Positions 46,330 through 58,051 of a stretch of 64,000 nt of DNA are shown one piece after another; position 1 is the stretch's first letter; every line of letters begins with the position of its first letter. Location of the stretch: the NCBI RefSeq assembly GCF_020991125.1, contig NZ_CP087715.1, forward strand, positions 2,762,501 to 2,826,500, read 5' to 3'. The position numbers were made by a program, and so were the translations under genes. The DNA is from Microbulbifer celer. GTDB lineage: Bacteria; Pseudomonadota; Gammaproteobacteria; Pseudomonadales; Cellvibrionaceae. The notes below the pieces were generated by a model. It saw only the letters and a program-made list of their open reading frames with translations, was not told where the DNA came from and did no database searches.

Positions 46330-47679
46330 CTACCCGCGAATCAGACCAAGCAGCTCTTCGGTCTTGGCCTTCATCAACGCCTCATCCCCACGGGATTCCA
46401 CATTCAGGCGAACCACCGGCTCGGTGTTGGACATACGCAGATTGAAGCGCCAATCATCAAAGGCGACACTCAGGCCATCCACATGCTCAACACTGTTGGC
46501 GCCATCGGCATATTTCTCTTCCGCCGCCTTCAGTAGCGCTGCCGGATCTTCCACCTTGGAATTGATCTCACCACTGCAAGGGAAAGCCGCCATACGCTCC
46601 CCCACCAACTGAGACAACGGCTTGCCGGCACGGCTCACCAGCTCCGCCACCAGTAACCACGGAATCATGCCGCTGTCGCAATAGGCAAAATCACGGAAAT
46701 AATGGTGCGCACTCATCTCACCACCGTAAATTGCATCTTCTTTACGCATCCGCTCCTTGATAAACGCATGGCCGGTCTTGCTCTGTACCGGCTCACCGCC
46801 AGCAGCGCGCACGATATCCTCGGTATTCCAGGTCAGACGCGGATCGTGAACCACATTGGCACCCGGGTGCTTGACCAGGAAAGCCTCCGCCAGCAGGCCG
46901 ACAACATAGTAACCTTCGATGAAATCACCGTTTTCATCAAAGAAGAAACAGCGGTCAAAGTCACCATCCCAGGCGATACCGAAATCCGCTCCACTTTCAC
47001 GCACCGCCGCTGCGGTGGATTCGCGGTTTTCCGTCAGGATCGGGTTGGGGATACCGTTGGGGAAATTGCCATCCGCCTCATGGTGCACACGCACAAATTC
47101 AAACGGCAGGCTCGGCGCCAGTGCATCCACCACCGAACCAGCACCACCGTTCCCCGCATTGACCACCAGCTTCAGCGGCTTCAATGCAGAGGTATCTACA
47201 TAACCCAGCAGGTGCTTGACGAAATCTTCACGGTGCGCATAGGAGTGCAGTTCGCCGCGCTTTTCGACTTCCGCAAAGTTGTTTTCTTCCGCCAGGCGCT
47301 TGATATCCAACAGGCCGGTATCGCCACTGATCGGACGGCTACCTGCGCGCACGAATTTCATGCCGTTGTAATCCATCGGATTGTGGCTCGCGGTCACGCA
47401 GATACCGCCGTCAAAGTCGCCATGGAAAGTGGAGAAGTAAATTTCTTCGGTGCCACATTCACCAATGTGGAATACATCAGCACCAGCGTCGCGCAGGCCG
47501 TTGGCGAGCGCGTCGGTGAGCTCGGCGCTGGTCAGGCGGATATCGTGCCCCACCACCACGCGGCGCGCGTCCAGAAACTGGGCAAATGCGCGGCCCACAC
47601 GGTAGGCAACATCCGTATTCAATTCGTCGGGAACACGACCACGCAGGTCGTAAGCTTTAAAACACGTAAGCTCAGTCAT
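46330..47679 (-). CDS. cpsG: Phosphomannomutase
   Basis: Interconverts mannose-6- and mannose-1-phosphate for GDP-mannose. Start ATG 47679 ([20 protein letters not shown]); a longer frame upstream lies in galU in another frame and is rejected. Catalytic serine [11 protein letters not shown] (about 105), metal loop [13 protein letters not shown], sugar loop [13 protein letters not shown], phosphate-binding [12 protein letters not shown]. 449 residues. The GEMSAHHYF loop and ManB/CpsG-like length favour phosphomannomutase over phosphoglucomutase; dual activity is possible. Directly follows galU (one base between). Confidence 0.9.
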   Translation of the reverse strand: MTELTCFKAYDLRGRVPDELNTDVAYRVGRAFAQFLDARRVVVGHDIRLTSAELTDALANGLRDAGADVFHIGECGTEEIYFSTFHGDFDGGICVTASHNPMDYNGMKFVRAGSRPISGDTGLLDIKRLAEENNFAEVEKRGELHSYAHREDFVKHLLGYVDTSALKPLKLVVNAGNGGAGSVVDALAPSLPFEFVRVHHEADGNFPNGIPNPILTENRESTAAAVRESGADFGIAWDGDFDRCFFFDENGDFIEGYYVVGLLAEAFLVKHPGANVVHDPRLTWNTEDIVRAAGGEPVQSKTGHAFIKERMRKEDAIYGGEMSAHHYFRDFAYCDSGMIPWLLVAELVSRAGKPLSQLVGERMAAFPCSGEINSKVEDPAALLKAAEEKYADGANSVEHVDGLSVAFDDWRFNLRMSNTEPVVRLNVESRGDEALMKAKTEELLGLIRG

Positions 47680-47680
47680 T

Positions 47681-48517
47681 TCAGCCTTTTTCTCCAGGCA
47701 GGTATACATTTTCATAAACGAAATTGGTGGCTTCGATAAAGCCATCCACGGAGCCGCAGTCAAAGCGGCGCCCTTTGAAGCGATAGGCCAGCACACAGCC
47801 CTGCTGGGCCTGTGCCAGCAACGCATCGGTGATCTGTACCTCACCATTTTTACCCGGCGGGGTTTGGCGGATCAGATCAAAAATATCCGGCGTGAGGATA
47901 TAGCGGCCGATGATTGCCATATTGCTCGGGGCATCTTCCGCTGCGGGCTTCTCCACCATGTCGGTGACCTGGTACAGGTCCGGCTTGATCTCATTGCCGG
48001 CAATAACGCCAAATTTGTGGATCTGTTCCTTCGGAACTTCCTCTACCGCCACAATGCTGCAACGAAACTGCTTGTAAAGTTGCACCATCTGACCGAGCAC
48101 CCCAAGCGCATCGTGCAGACAGAGGTCATCTGCAAGTACCACGCCAAAGGCCTCATCGCCGATCAGGCGTTGCCCCTGGAGAATGGCGTCCCCAAGACCG
48201 CGCATCTCCCCCTGACGGGTGTAGGAAAAGCTGGCCTCATTGATCACCGAACGCACGCTGTCCAGATAACGTTCTTTACCGGTGCCGGCAATCTGGTGTT
48301 CGAGTTCGAAGTTGGTATCAAAATGATCCTCGATGGCGCGCTTGCCGCGCCCGGTCACAAAGCCGATTTCGGTGAGCCCGGCCTCAATGGCCTCTTCTAC
48401 GCCATATTGCACCAGGGGCTTGTTTACCAGCGGGAGCATCTCTTTGGGCATCGCCTTGGTCGCGGGCAGGAAACGCGTGCCGTAACCGGCCACAGGGAAG
48501 AGACATTTTTTGAGCAT
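47681..48517 (-). CDS. galU: UTP-glucose-1-phosphate uridylyltransferase
   Basis: Makes UDP-glucose for polysaccharide and LPS. 278 residues: nucleotide loop [20 protein letters not shown] (about 6-25), [36 protein letters not shown]. Heads a galU-cpsG pair; divergent from fabA. Confidence 0.96.
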   Translation of the reverse strand: MLKKCLFPVAGYGTRFLPATKAMPKEMLPLVNKPLVQYGVEEAIEAGLTEIGFVTGRGKRAIEDHFDTNFELEHQIAGTGKERYLDSVRSVINEASFSYTRQGEMRGLGDAILQGQRLIGDEAFGVVLADDLCLHDALGVLGQMVQLYKQFRCSIVAVEEVPKEQIHKFGVIAGNEIKPDLYQVTDMVEKPAAEDAPSNMAIIGRYILTPDIFDLIRQTPPGKNGEVQITDALLAQAQQGCVLAYRFKGRRFDCGSVDGFIEATNFVYENVYLPGEKG

Positions 48518-48706
48518 TTATCCCCCTTGAACGACAAATTGGCACAACACTATGCCGTTTTTCTGCAAGTTATCACAAAATGATGACAAGAATCAGTCTG
48601 GCACGGCGATGGGAAGTTGTCGCTCACTCCCCCATAAAACCGGGTTACTATCAGGGGTCAATGGTTGAAAGGGACTTTTCCAGTCACAAAAAGGGTACTG
48701 ACTGAC

Positions 48707-48734
48707 TGGACAAGCTACCCTTAGCCTTTAGAAT
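48707..48734 (+). promoter_or_regulatory. Possible sigma-70 promoter of fabA
   Basis: TGGACA (48707-48712) and TAGAAT (48729-48734) with a 16-base spacer, about 38 bases before the fabA ATG. ACTGACTGACTGG just overlaps the -35; it does not match FadR or FabR consensus well enough to call an operator. Confidence 0.5.
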
Positions 48735-48771
48735 GCCGGCTCGTGTAAAAATGCCCAGAATCGGGGACCCA

Positions 48772-49296
48772 ATGAGTAATTTTGTTCAAAAAAGCAGCTA
48801 CACCCGTGACGAACTCCTGGCCTGCGGCCGGGGAGAAATGTTCGGTCCGGGCAACGCCCAACTACCCGCACCCAACATGTTGATGCTGGATCGCATCACC
48901 CACATCTCCAAAGATGGCGGCGAGTTCGGGAAAGGAGAACTGATTGCCGAGCTGGATATCACCCCGGACCTGTGGTTCTTTGATTGCCACTTCCCCGGCG
49001 ACCCGGTCATGCCCGGCTGCCTCGGCCTTGATGCCATGTGGCAGCTGCTCGGTTACTTTCTGGCCTGGAAGGGCAACCCCGGCCGCGGTCGCGCACTGGG
49101 CTGCGGCGAAGTAAAGTTTACCGGCCAGATCCTACCGACCAACAAGAAGGTTACTTACCATATCCAGATGAGCCGCCTGGTTGAGCGCAAGCTGGTGATG
49201 GGCATTGGCAATGGCTCCGTGGCGGTAGACGGCCGCGAAATCTATACCGCCAAGGACCTCCGGGTTGGCCTTTTCACCCGCACCGACAACTTTTAA
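48772..49296 (+). CDS. fabA: 3-hydroxydecanoyl-ACP dehydratase/isomerase
   Basis: Introduces the cis double bond in unsaturated fatty-acid synthesis. ATG 48772 ([20 protein letters not shown]) with a GGGGA site. Catalytic His in [20 protein letters not shown] (about 72) and the Asp 14 residues later; [11 protein letters not shown]. 174 residues. Followed 78 bases later by fabB, the usual pair. Confidence 0.97.
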   Translation: MSNFVQKSSYTRDELLACGRGEMFGPGNAQLPAPNMLMLDRITHISKDGGEFGKGELIAELDITPDLWFFDCHFPGDPVMPGCLGLDAMWQLLGYFLAWKGNPGRGRALGCGEVKFTGQILPTNKKVTYHIQMSRLVERKLVMGIGNGSVAVDGREIYTAKDLRVGLFTRTDNF

Positions 49297-49374
49297 TTCT
49301 GTTGTCAATCCGGGCACAACAATGTCCGTGCACAACAATAAAAACTCACTGAACAAGCTTTACTGGAGATCACT

Positions 49375-50598
49375 ATGCGCCGGGTAGCAATTACCGGAAT
49401 GGGCATCACTTCTTGTATCGGCAATAACACCGAGGAAGTACTGGCCTCCCTCAAAGCCGGCCGCAGCGGCATCCGCTATATGGATGAATATGCGGAACTG
49501 GGCCTGCGCAGCCAGGTCGCGGGCGTTGTGGATATTGATATCAAGGAACATATTGATCGCAAGCAGCTGCGCTTTATGGGCGACTCCGCCGCTTACGCAT
49601 ACATTTCCATGGCCGAAGCCATCGCCATGTCCGGGCTGGAAGAGTCCGACATTTCCAACCCGCGCACCGGGCTGGTGATGGGTTCCGGTGGCACCTCCAC
49701 CGCCGCTATCATCGAGTCTGCAGAAATCCTGAAGACCAAGGGTGTGCGTCGCGTGGGCGCCTTCCGGGTTCCCCAGGTGATGGGCAGTACTGTATCCGCT
49801 TGTCTCGCTACCCCATTCAAGATCAAAGGGGTCAACTATTCGATCTCCTCCGCCTGCGCCACTTCCGCGCACTGTATTGGCAATGGTGCCGAGCTGATCC
49901 AGATGGGTAAGCAGGACATCGTTTTCGCCGGCGGCGGTGAAGAGCTGGCGTGGAGCCTGACGCACCTGTTCGACGCCATGGGCGCGCTTTCATCCAAGTA
50001 CAACGACACTCCCACCAAAGCCTCCCGTCCCTACGACGCCGATCGCGACGGTTTCGTGATTGCCGGCGGCGGCGGCTGTGTGGTGCTGGAAGAAATGGAA
50101 CACGCCAAGGCCCGCGGTGCAAATATCATCGCCGAGCTGGTGGGTTACGGTGCCACTTCCGACGGCTATGACATGGTGGCCCCCAGTGGCGAGGGCGCTG
50201 CCCGCTGCATGCAGCAGGCGCTGGCCGGCATGGACGGACAGGGACTGGATGGCAGTGTGGATTACATTAACACCCACGGCACCTCCACTCCGGTGGGCGA
50301 TGTGGCGGAACTGCGGGCGATGAAGGAAGTATTCGGCGATAAGGTACCGGCGTTCGCCTCCACCAAATCCCTGACCGGCCACTCCCTGGGTGCCGCCGGT
50401 GTGCAGGAAGCCATTTATGCCCTGCTGATGATGCAGAACAACTTTATTGCGGCCTCCGCCAATGTGGAAACAATAGACGAAGCCGCCGAGGGCCTGGATC
50501 TCGTTACCGAACTGCGTGAGACGGAAGTGCGTCGCGCGCTGTCCAACAGCTTCGGCTTTGGCGGTACCAATGCCAGCCTGGTGTTCGATAAGGTGTGA
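49375..50598 (+). CDS. fabB: 3-oxoacyl-ACP synthase I
   Basis: Condensing enzyme that elongates unsaturated intermediates made by FabA. 407 residues: Cys in [18 protein letters not shown] (about 161), His in [13 protein letters not shown] (about 297) and [16 protein letters not shown] (about 332); [11 protein letters not shown] at the end. Co-transcribed with fabA by layout; a strong shared terminator follows. Confidence 0.97.
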   Translation: MRRVAITGMGITSCIGNNTEEVLASLKAGRSGIRYMDEYAELGLRSQVAGVVDIDIKEHIDRKQLRFMGDSAAYAYISMAEAIAMSGLEESDISNPRTGLVMGSGGTSTAAIIESAEILKTKGVRRVGAFRVPQVMGSTVSACLATPFKIKGVNYSISSACATSAHCIGNGAELIQMGKQDIVFAGGGEELAWSLTHLFDAMGALSSKYNDTPTKASRPYDADRDGFVIAGGGGCVVLEEMEHAKARGANIIAELVGYGATSDGYDMVAPSGEGAARCMQQALAGMDGQGLDGSVDYINTHGTSTPVGDVAELRAMKEVFGDKVPAFASTKSLTGHSLGAAGVQEAIYALLMMQNNFIAASANVETIDEAAEGLDLVTELRETEVRRALSNSFGFGGTNASLVFDKV

Positions 50599-50632
50599 CG
50601 ACACCTCGCCATCGCACAGAAACACCGGATAC

Positions 50633-50663
50633 AAAAACGGCGAGCCATTGGCTCGCCGTTTTT
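50633..50663. terminator. Bidirectional terminator fabB / RmlD-like gene
   Basis: Perfect 14-base arms AAAAACGGCGAGCC and GGCTCGCCGTTTTT around ATT; usable on both strands, between convergent genes. Confidence 0.92.
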
Positions 50664-50707
50664 GGTTCTGTGGAAATGGGAACCTCAGCGTCAACTTGCG
50701 GGAGCGG

Positions 50708-51562
50708 TCAATTACTCGCCTGCTGCATGCGCTCCAGCCACAATTCCACTTGACGGGTCAGCCCCTGGCGCCAACTGCGCTGCTGGATGCCAAACGAATC
50801 TCTTACCTTGCAACAGCTGAGAATCGCCGAGCTATCGGCCCGCTCTTCTTCCAATGGCAGCAGCTCCGCCTCGAACTCTTCGCCGTAGAGTGATCGCACC
50901 CGGTCCACCACCTCGCGACCGAACTCCATTGCCGTACACTGATCTGCAGCGCCGTAGTGGTAAACGCCCGATACCGGGCCACCACTGGCCAATTGCTGCA
51001 TCATGGCGACCGCCACCCGCGACATATCCGCCACCGTCACCGGGCTGCCTTTGCTGGTATCGTCGAGCCTGACCGGCTTGCCCGCCAGCAACCCGCCGAT
51101 CACCCGCCCCAACAGCGCCTTTTCACCGCGATCCACCTGCCAGCCCAGGCGCAGGATACTGACATTGCCCTTCGACTCAGCGTGGTTCAGTAGCAGTCGC
51201 TCACATTCGAGCCAGTTGCGCCCGCTTTCGCTGTCCGGATCCGGCAGATCTTCCTCATCCAGCTTTTTACGCTGGCCACCGGCAAAAACCCGGTAGGAAG
51301 ACAAGTGCAACAGGGCGTGAAACTCCTGCTGCAACAGGCGCTCGCAGGCCTCTTTCGCTTCAGCCATGTGCGCCGCACCGCCACAGCAGGCAGCATTGAG
51401 CACCAGGGCTCCGGGGCGCAGCTGGTCGATCTCCGACGCGGTCAGCAGCTGGGTGCGGAAACCCACCCGCTGCAGCCCTTTGTGCAGGACGCTGTCGATG
51501 GCGTTACCGGCACCGATGACCGCAACAGAGTCCGGCAGATAGCCGGTGTGGTGCATGGGCAT
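50708..51562 (-). CDS. RmlD/NAD-dependent epimerase-like protein lacking the YxxxK motif
   Basis: Extended short-chain-dehydrogenase fold of the sugar-nucleotide (RmlD/dTDP-rhamnose reductase) type: weak N-terminal Rossmann strand (VAVIGAGNAIDSVL), LVLNAACCGG, LLHLSSYRVFAGGQ, VSILRLGWQVDRG, VTVADMSRVAVAMM. At the place of the catalytic Tyr-x-x-x-Lys stands GRNWLECERLLL (Asn and Glu), so oxidoreductase activity is doubtful. 284 residues. It lies just downstream of ssb, 16 bases after its stop. Role unknown. Confidence 0.75.
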   Translation of the reverse strand: MPMHHTGYLPDSVAVIGAGNAIDSVLHKGLQRVGFRTQLLTASEIDQLRPGALVLNAACCGGAAHMAEAKEACERLLQQEFHALLHLSSYRVFAGGQRKKLDEEDLPDPDSESGRNWLECERLLLNHAESKGNVSILRLGWQVDRGEKALLGRVIGGLLAGKPVRLDDTSKGSPVTVADMSRVAVAMMQQLASGGPVSGVYHYGAADQCTAMEFGREVVDRVRSLYGEEFEAELLPLEEERADSSAILSCCKVRDSFGIQQRSWRQGLTRQVELWLERMQQASN

Positions 51563-51578
51563 TCGAAGTCAGATCCAA

Positions 51579-52157
51579 TCAGAAGGGAATATCGTCGTCG
51601 AAGCTGTTGTCAAAACCGCCCGCCGGGGGTTGCGGCTGGTTGCCGCCCTGGTTCTGGGGCGCCTGCTGCTGGCTGCCCGGTGCCATCGGCGAAGGCGCTG
51701 AGCGGCCCTGGGCGTACTCGTCCTGATAACCGCCCTGGTTCTGGGCAAAGCCGCCCCCCTGATTCTGGTTCTGGCCGTAGCCACCGCCCTGCCCCGGCTG
51801 GAAGCCGCCTTCCCCGCGGCTGTCGAGCATCTGCATTTCGCCGGCGACAATCTCGGTGGTGAAGCGATCCTGGCCGGTCGTCTTGTCCTGCCATTTGCGG
51901 GTGCGCAGGGAGCCTTCCAGGTACACCTTGCTACCCTTGCGCAGGTATTCGCCGGCGATCTCTGCCAGGCGGTTGAAGAACACCACCCGGTGCCACTCGG
52001 TGCGCTCCTGCTGCTGACCGGTCTGCTTGTCTTTCCAGGTTTCAGACGTAGCGACGTTGATATTGGTCACCGCGCCGCCACTGGGCATGTAACGGGTTTC
52101 GGGGTCTGCCCCCAGGTTGCCAACCAGAATTACTTTGTTCACGCCCCTGCTGGCCAT
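51579..52157 (-). CDS. ssb: Single-stranded DNA-binding protein
   Basis: Tetrameric ssDNA-binding protein of replication and repair. ATG 52157 ([20 protein letters not shown]); 31 upstream residues rejected. OB fold to about 110, then a Gly/Gln/Asn/Pro-rich flexible linker and the acidic tip FDDDIPF that recruits partner proteins. 192 residues, slightly longer than Escherichia SSB owing to the linker. Gene order ssb-MFS-uvrA is as in Pseudomonas. Confidence 0.97.
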   Translation of the reverse strand: MASRGVNKVILVGNLGADPETRYMPSGGAVTNINVATSETWKDKQTGQQQERTEWHRVVFFNRLAEIAGEYLRKGSKVYLEGSLRTRKWQDKTTGQDRFTTEIVAGEMQMLDSRGEGGFQPGQGGGYGQNQNQGGGFAQNQGGYQDEYAQGRSAPSPMAPGSQQQAPQNQGGNQPQPPAGGFDNSFDDDIPF

Positions 52158-52320
52158 AAATTTCTCCTGTCGCTCGGCCCCGAGGGCCGGTGTAATCTCA
52201 AAAATGGAATTTAAATCGGTAAACTGTCGCAGCAGACCGCCGCAACACAAGTCATGTATTTTTATCCAGCAGCATACAACACTCGCCCCCGGCCGTCACC
52301 GCACGCCGGCGCCCCGCCCG

Positions 52321-53493
52321 TCAGACTGCCGCTGATGCCAGGGACCCGCGCCGCAGACGCCACCAGACCAGCGACCACACCACCAGCACCCCCAGGCCAA
52401 AGGTCGCCACCGCACCGGCACCGCCCTGCCCATAGAGCACCCCGCCCAGGCTGCCACCGACAAAGGCACCCAGGAACTGCAGGGTCGCATACAGCCCGGT
52501 CGCCGCACCGCGGCACGCCTCAGGGGCCACCCGGGTGAGCTGCGCTGGCAGCAGGGCTTCGAGCAGGTTAAAGGCAATAAAGAAAACCCCGAGGCTCGCG
52601 ATTACCCAGCCGCCGTGCACATCCGGCATCAGGGCGATGCTGCCACAGATCAACCCCAGCAGCGCCAGGCGCATGGCCGCAGGTACCTGCTGACGCTTTT
52701 CCGCCATCCGCATCAGCGGCAGCATGATCACAAACGCCCCCAGCATCAGCGGTCCGTAGAGTTTCCAGTGCGCCTCACTGGCCAGCCCCAGCTTTTCTAC
52801 CAGCGTGAGCGGTAGTGGCACGAATAACATGGTCAGCAGCAGGTGCAGGAAGAAAACCCCACTCACCAGACGCCAGATGCTTCCCTGTGCCAGCAAGCGC
52901 TTGAAATCACCGCTCACAGGCCCCCGACGCAGGGAAACCTGTGGATCCGGCACCAGCCGCCAGACCAGCAGTATTCCCAGCAAGGCGAGCAACGCGGTCA
53001 GCCAGAAAATGGCCGACAGCCCGCCGATACCTGCCACCAGAGGACCGAGTACCACCGCCAGCACAAAAGCCACACCAATGGAGGCGCCAATCACCGCCAT
53101 TGCCTTACCGCGATTCTCATCCCGGGTCAGGTCGGCCGCCAGGGCCATAGTAGCGGCGGCAATGGCACCGGCCCCCTGCAGAATGCGCCCGGCTATCAGG
53201 CCATAGACCGAATCGGTGACCGCCGCCAGCACACTGCCACCGGCGAATATCGCCAGCCCGCAGTAAATCACCGGTTTGCGCCCCCAGCGATCGCTGAGCA
53301 CGCCCAGGGGAATCTGCAGGATGGCCTGGCTGAGACCGTAGGCCCCCAATGCCACCCCCAGCAGGGCCGGTGTGCTGTGCAGGTATTCGTCGCCATACAG
53401 GGACAACACCGGCAGCACCATAAACAGGCCGAGCATGCGGAAGACGTAGAGGGAGGCGAGGCCGGCGAGAGCGCGACGTTCAACTGGATTCAT
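52321..53493 (-). CDS. MFS transporter (12-TM drug/solute efflux type)
   Basis: Major facilitator, 390 residues from ATG 53493 (MNPVERRALAGLASLYVFRM); an ATG six codons earlier is possible. Motif A-like LSDRWGRKPVIY between TM2 and TM3, motif C-like GPLVAGIGG in TM5. Conserved in the ssb-uvrA neighbourhood of pseudomonads. Substrate unknown; a GC-rich tail ends the gene. Confidence 0.88.
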   Translation of the reverse strand: MNPVERRALAGLASLYVFRMLGLFMVLPVLSLYGDEYLHSTPALLGVALGAYGLSQAILQIPLGVLSDRWGRKPVIYCGLAIFAGGSVLAAVTDSVYGLIAGRILQGAGAIAAATMALAADLTRDENRGKAMAVIGASIGVAFVLAVVLGPLVAGIGGLSAIFWLTALLALLGILLVWRLVPDPQVSLRRGPVSGDFKRLLAQGSIWRLVSGVFFLHLLLTMLFVPLPLTLVEKLGLASEAHWKLYGPLMLGAFVIMLPLMRMAEKRQQVPAAMRLALLGLICGSIALMPDVHGGWVIASLGVFFIAFNLLEALLPAQLTRVAPEACRGAATGLYATLQFLGAFVGGSLGGVLYGQGGAGAVATFGLGVLVVWSLVWWRLRRGSLASAAV

Positions 53494-53645
53494 GAAAGGG
53501 TCCGGGCACATCCATCGGAGCGCATCCTATCGTCGACGATAATGATGCTGAGTAAAATTGCGGCGCATTGTAGCAGCCACAGCGACGGAGGTTGATCCCT
53601 CCGTCTCTAATACCCGGATAGATTCAGGCTATTTGACCCGCAAGG

Positions 53646-55049
53646 TCAATTGCGCCCATATTGATCCTCAATACGGACGATATCGTCTTCGCCGAGGTAA
53701 CTCCCGGACTGGACCTCGATCAGTTCCAGGGGAATGGTCCCCGGGTTCTCCAGACGGTGGACAACACCTAGGGGAATATACGTGGACTCATTCTCGGTCA
53801 CCAGCAGCTTGTCTTCGCCGCGGGTGACCATGGCGGTGCCGCGTACCACAATCCAGTGTTCGGCGCGGTGGTGGTGCATCTGCAGGGAAAGCTGGCAGCC
53901 GGGCTTGACCACAATGCGCTTGACCTGGAAGCGCTCGCCGCCATCGACAGAGTCGTAATAGCCCCACGGGCGGTAGACCTTGCGGTGGCGCTCCGCCTCG
54001 CTGCGGGCGTCTTTTTTCAGGCGCTGGACCAGTTTCTTCACTTCCTGCACCCGGCTCTTGTCGGCGATCATAAGGGCATCATCCGTATCGACGACCACCA
54101 GATCCCTGACCCCGAGCACCCCGATCAGGCGATCGCCACCGTGCACCAGACAGCCGGAGGTCTCTTCGGTCATTACATCGCCACGCAGCAGGTTGTCATT
54201 GTCATCCCGCTCCGCCAGCTCCCACAGCGCGGACCAGGAGCCCACATCGTTCCATCCCGCCTGCATCGGCACTACCGCGGCGGCTTCGGTCTTTTCCATT
54301 ACCGCATAGTCGACGGAATCCGACGGACATCGGGCGAACGCCTCCGCGTCTATACGGGTAAAATCCAGATCCCGTCCGGCACCGGCATAGGCGGCGCGAC
54401 AGGCGGCGAGTATTTCCGGGCAATACTGCCCCAGCTCTTCCAGGTAGCGGGACGCGCGGAACAGGAACATGCCACTGTTCCAGTTGTAGTCGCCACTGGC
54501 GAGGTACTTTTCCGCCGTGGCCAGATCCGGCTTTTCCACAAACTCCGCCACCTTCCAGCCACCGCTGACGGCATCACCACTGCGGATATAACCATATCCG
54601 GTCTCGGCACAGGTGGGCACAATCCCAAAGGTGACCAGGTGGCCGCTCTCCGCCAACGCACGAGCGCCGCTCACCGCGCGCTGGAACGCGGTAGTATCTG
54701 CGACCACATGGTCCGCGGGCAGTACCAGCAGCAACGGGTCTTCGCCGCCCTCGGTCGCCGCCAGCGCGGCCAGGGCGATGGCCGGCGCGGTATTGCGGGC
54801 ACTGGGCTCCAGCAGAATGGACTGGGCGGCGCGATCGATCTCCAGCAGCTGCTCGGCGGCGGCAAAGCGGTGATTCTCGTTGCACACCAGTATCGGTGCC
54901 TCGATCCCGTCCATGCCATCGAGGCGCAGGGCCGTCGCCTGGAGCATGGTCCGGGCGCCCGCCAGCGGCAGAAACTGCTTGGGATAGGCCTCGCGGGACA
55001 GCGGCCACAGGCGGGAACCGGTACCACCGCAGAGAATGACTGGAATCAT
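53646..55049 (-). CDS. manC: Mannose-1-phosphate guanylyltransferase / mannose-6-phosphate isomerase
   Basis: Bifunctional enzyme giving GDP-mannose. ATG 55049 ([20 protein letters not shown]); 40 upstream residues rejected. The N-terminal transferase ([21 protein letters not shown]) covers about 1-345; the C-terminal cupin-type isomerase has [20 protein letters not shown] and [19 protein letters not shown]. 467 residues. It completes the pathway from CpsG, though the genes are 6 kb apart. Divergent from uvrA. Confidence 0.95.
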   Translation of the reverse strand: MIPVILCGGTGSRLWPLSREAYPKQFLPLAGARTMLQATALRLDGMDGIEAPILVCNENHRFAAAEQLLEIDRAAQSILLEPSARNTAPAIALAALAATEGGEDPLLLVLPADHVVADTTAFQRAVSGARALAESGHLVTFGIVPTCAETGYGYIRSGDAVSGGWKVAEFVEKPDLATAEKYLASGDYNWNSGMFLFRASRYLEELGQYCPEILAACRAAYAGAGRDLDFTRIDAEAFARCPSDSVDYAVMEKTEAAAVVPMQAGWNDVGSWSALWELAERDDNDNLLRGDVMTEETSGCLVHGGDRLIGVLGVRDLVVVDTDDALMIADKSRVQEVKKLVQRLKKDARSEAERHRKVYRPWGYYDSVDGGERFQVKRIVVKPGCQLSLQMHHHRAEHWIVVRGTAMVTRGEDKLLVTENESTYIPLGVVHRLENPGTIPLELIEVQSGSYLGEDDIVRIEDQYGRN

Positions 55050-55193
55050 GATTTCCCTTTTCGACTGGACTAATACATTGCAGCGGATTTTGGCACACCC
55101 GGGCAGAGGATTATACTTGACCGTTTTCTTTTGCCCGGACTCTCTCTCACCCGATTTTGGCCGGGACATCCAGCATCAACAACAGGATTCTGC

Positions 55194-58022
55194 GTGGATA
55201 CGATTTATGTAAGGGGTGCCCGCACCCACAACCTGAAGAATATCGATCTCGATATTCCCCGCGACAAGCTGATCGTGATTACCGGTCTGTCGGGGTCAGG
55301 TAAGTCTTCACTCGCCTTCGACACCCTCTATGCTGAGGGCCAGCGGCGTTATGTGGAATCGCTGTCCACCTACGCCCGCCAGTTCCTGTCGATGATGGAA
55401 AAGCCCGATGTGGACACCGTAGAGGGGCTGTCGCCGGCCATCTCCATCGAACAGAAGTCCACCTCCCACAACCCGCGCTCGACGGTGGGCACCATCACCG
55501 AGATCTACGACTACCTGCGGCTGCTGTTCGCCCGGGTCGGTGAACCCCGCTGCCCCGAGCATCACGAGCCCCTGCAGGCCCAGACCATCAGCCAGATGGT
55601 GGACCAGGTCCTGGCATTGCCCGAGGGCAGCAAGATCATGCTCCTGGCGCCGATCGTGCGCGACCGCAAAGGCGAACACCTGCACGTATTCGAGCAGCTG
55701 CGCCGGGACGGCTTTGTGCGTGCGCGTATCAACGGCACCGTGTGCGACCTGGACGACACGCCGAAGCTCGACAAGCGCAAGAAGCACACCGTGGAAGTGG
55801 TCGTGGACCGGTTCAAGGTACGCGACGACCTGCAGCTGCGCCTGTCGGAGTCCTTCGAGACCGCACTGAACCTTACCGACGGCATTGCCGCCATCAGTTT
55901 TATGGACGGCGACCAGGAAGACCGCCTGTTCTCCGCCCGCCATGCCTGCCCGGTGTGTGATTACTCACTGGACGAGCTGGAACCGCGCCTGTTCTCGTTC
56001 AACAACCCCGCCGGCGCCTGCCCCGCCTGTGACGGCCTGGGTGTGAAACAGTTCTTCGATGAAGACAAGGTGATCCTCGACGCGGAGAGCAGCATCTCCG
56101 AAGGCGCGATCCGCGGCTGGGACCGGCGCAACATCTACTACTACCACATGCTCGACTCGCTGGCGGAGCACTACGGTTTCGACCTGGACAAGTCGTGGAA
56201 AAAACTGCGCAAAAAAGACAGAGAGGTCATTCTCTACGGCAGCGGTGACACGCCCATCGACTTCAGCTATGTGAACGACCGCGGCGACGTCACCATCCGC
56301 CGCCACACCTTCGAGGGCATCATCCCCAACTTCCAGCGCCGCTACCGGGATACCGAGTCCCAATCCGTACGCGAGGAGCTGGCCAAATACCTCAGCACCC
56401 AGAAGTGTCCTGACTGCAACGGCACACGCCTGCGCCGGGAAGCCCGCAATGTGTTTGTGGACAACCAGACCCTGTCGCAGATTACCGAGCTGCCAGTGGG
56501 AGATGCGTTTGAATACTTCGCCCACCAGCTCAAATTCAAGGGCGCACAGAAAGAAATCGCCGACAAGATTCTCAAGGAACTGCGCGATCGTTTCCGCTTC
56601 CTGGTGGATGTGGGGCTCAACTACCTGACTCTGAACCGCAGTGCCGAGACCCTGTCCGGCGGTGAGGCGCAGCGCATCCGCCTGGCCAGCCAGATCGGCG
56701 CCGGCCTCGTCGGCGTGATGTACATCCTCGACGAGCCCTCCATCGGCCTGCACCAGCGGGACAACGAGCGACTGCTGGCAACGCTCACGCATTTACGGGA
56801 TATCGGCAACACCGTGATCGTGGTGGAGCACGACGAAGACGCCATCCGCGCGGCAGATTTTATTGTCGATATCGGCCCCGGTGCCGGGGTACACGGCGGC
56901 GAAGTAGTGGCCGCGGGCACCCACGAAGAAATCGCCGCGTGTGAGCGCTCGCTCACCGGTCAGTACCTGTCCGGCGCCAAGCAGATCAAGGTCCCGGAAA
57001 AACGCCTCCCCGCCCCCGGAGAGGTTCTGCGCATCGAGGGCGCCACCGGTAATAACCTGCAGGATGTGGACCTGGAGCTGCCGGTAGGCCTGTTCACCTG
57101 TGTTACCGGCGTGTCCGGCTCCGGTAAATCCACCCTGATCAATGCCACCCTGCATCCGCTGGCGGCCACCGCCCTGAATAAGGCGACCACCTTGAAGGCA
57201 GCGCCCCACCGGGCGGTGGAAGGGCTGGAACATTTCGATAAGTGTGTCGATATCGACCAGAGCCCGATCGGCCGCACCCCGCGCTCGAACCCGGCGACTT
57301 ACACTGGTATTTTCACCCCGATTCGTGAACTATTTTCCGGTACTCAGGAGGCGCGCTCGCGCGGTTACAAGCCGGGCCGCTTCAGCTTCAATGTGAAAGG
57401 CGGACGTTGTGAGGCCTGTCAGGGCGATGGCGTGATCAAGGTAGAAATGCACTTCCTGCCGGATATCTATGTGCCCTGTGACACCTGCAAGGGCAAACGC
57501 TACAACCGCGAAACCCTTGAAGTGCATTACAAGGGCAAAAATATTCACGAAGTACTCGAGATGACCGTGGAAGATGCGCGGGAATTTTTCGATCCGGTAC
57601 CGTCCATTGCCAAGAAGCTGCAGACGCTGATGGATGTGGGTCTGTCCTATATCAAACTCGGCCAGGCGGCGACCACCCTGTCTGGCGGTGAAGCGCAGCG
57701 GGTGAAATTGTCCCGTGAACTCTCCAAGCGCGATACCGGCCAGACCCTGTACATTCTTGACGAACCCACCACCGGCCTGCACTTTGCCGACATTCAATTA
57801 CTACTGGACGTGTTGCACCGGCTGCGGGATCACGGCAATACCATCGTGGTGATCGAACACAACCTGGACGTGATCAAAACCGCAGACTGGATTGTGGATC
57901 TCGGCCCCGAAGGTGGCTCCGGCGGCGGCCAGATCATTGCCGCTGGCACGCCGGAACAGGTGGCCAAAGTGAAAGGCTCCCACACGGGGCGCTTCCTGAA
58001 ATCCATGCTAAAGAAAGCCTGA
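55194..58022 (+). CDS. uvrA: Excinuclease ABC subunit A
   Basis: Damage-recognition ATPase of nucleotide excision repair. GTG 55194 ([20 protein letters not shown] after the start) fits the family N-terminus and follows an AGGA site; a longer frame is rejected. Two ABC modules: Walker [10 protein letters not shown] (about 31) and GVSGSGKST (about 640), signature [14 protein letters not shown] and [14 protein letters not shown]. Zinc modules CPVC/CPAC and CEAC/CDTC. 942 residues. In Pseudomonas uvrA lies near rplQ with katA-bfr between; here pxpABC replaces them. Confidence 0.98.
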   Translation: MDTIYVRGARTHNLKNIDLDIPRDKLIVITGLSGSGKSSLAFDTLYAEGQRRYVESLSTYARQFLSMMEKPDVDTVEGLSPAISIEQKSTSHNPRSTVGTITEIYDYLRLLFARVGEPRCPEHHEPLQAQTISQMVDQVLALPEGSKIMLLAPIVRDRKGEHLHVFEQLRRDGFVRARINGTVCDLDDTPKLDKRKKHTVEVVVDRFKVRDDLQLRLSESFETALNLTDGIAAISFMDGDQEDRLFSARHACPVCDYSLDELEPRLFSFNNPAGACPACDGLGVKQFFDEDKVILDAESSISEGAIRGWDRRNIYYYHMLDSLAEHYGFDLDKSWKKLRKKDREVILYGSGDTPIDFSYVNDRGDVTIRRHTFEGIIPNFQRRYRDTESQSVREELAKYLSTQKCPDCNGTRLRREARNVFVDNQTLSQITELPVGDAFEYFAHQLKFKGAQKEIADKILKELRDRFRFLVDVGLNYLTLNRSAETLSGGEAQRIRLASQIGAGLVGVMYILDEPSIGLHQRDNERLLATLTHLRDIGNTVIVVEHDEDAIRAADFIVDIGPGAGVHGGEVVAAGTHEEIAACERSLTGQYLSGAKQIKVPEKRLPAPGEVLRIEGATGNNLQDVDLELPVGLFTCVTGVSGSGKSTLINATLHPLAATALNKATTLKAAPHRAVEGLEHFDKCVDIDQSPIGRTPRSNPATYTGIFTPIRELFSGTQEARSRGYKPGRFSFNVKGGRCEACQGDGVIKVEMHFLPDIYVPCDTCKGKRYNRETLEVHYKGKNIHEVLEMTVEDAREFFDPVPSIAKKLQTLMDVGLSYIKLGQAATTLSGGEAQRVKLSRELSKRDTGQTLYILDEPTTGLHFADIQLLLDVLHRLRDHGNTIVVIEHNLDVIKTADWIVDLGPEGGSGGGQIIAAGTPEQVAKVKGSHTGRFLKSMLKKA

Positions 58023-58051
58023 TCGACACACCGCGAGGGAGTGTGCAGAGC

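Noticed and set aside
48700..48715. FadR or FabR operator at the fabA promoter
   Set aside because: ACTGACTGACTGG is repetitive but does not fit either consensus.
53856..55073. 405-residue open frame antisense to manC
   Set aside because: Shadow of manC; no domain recognisable.
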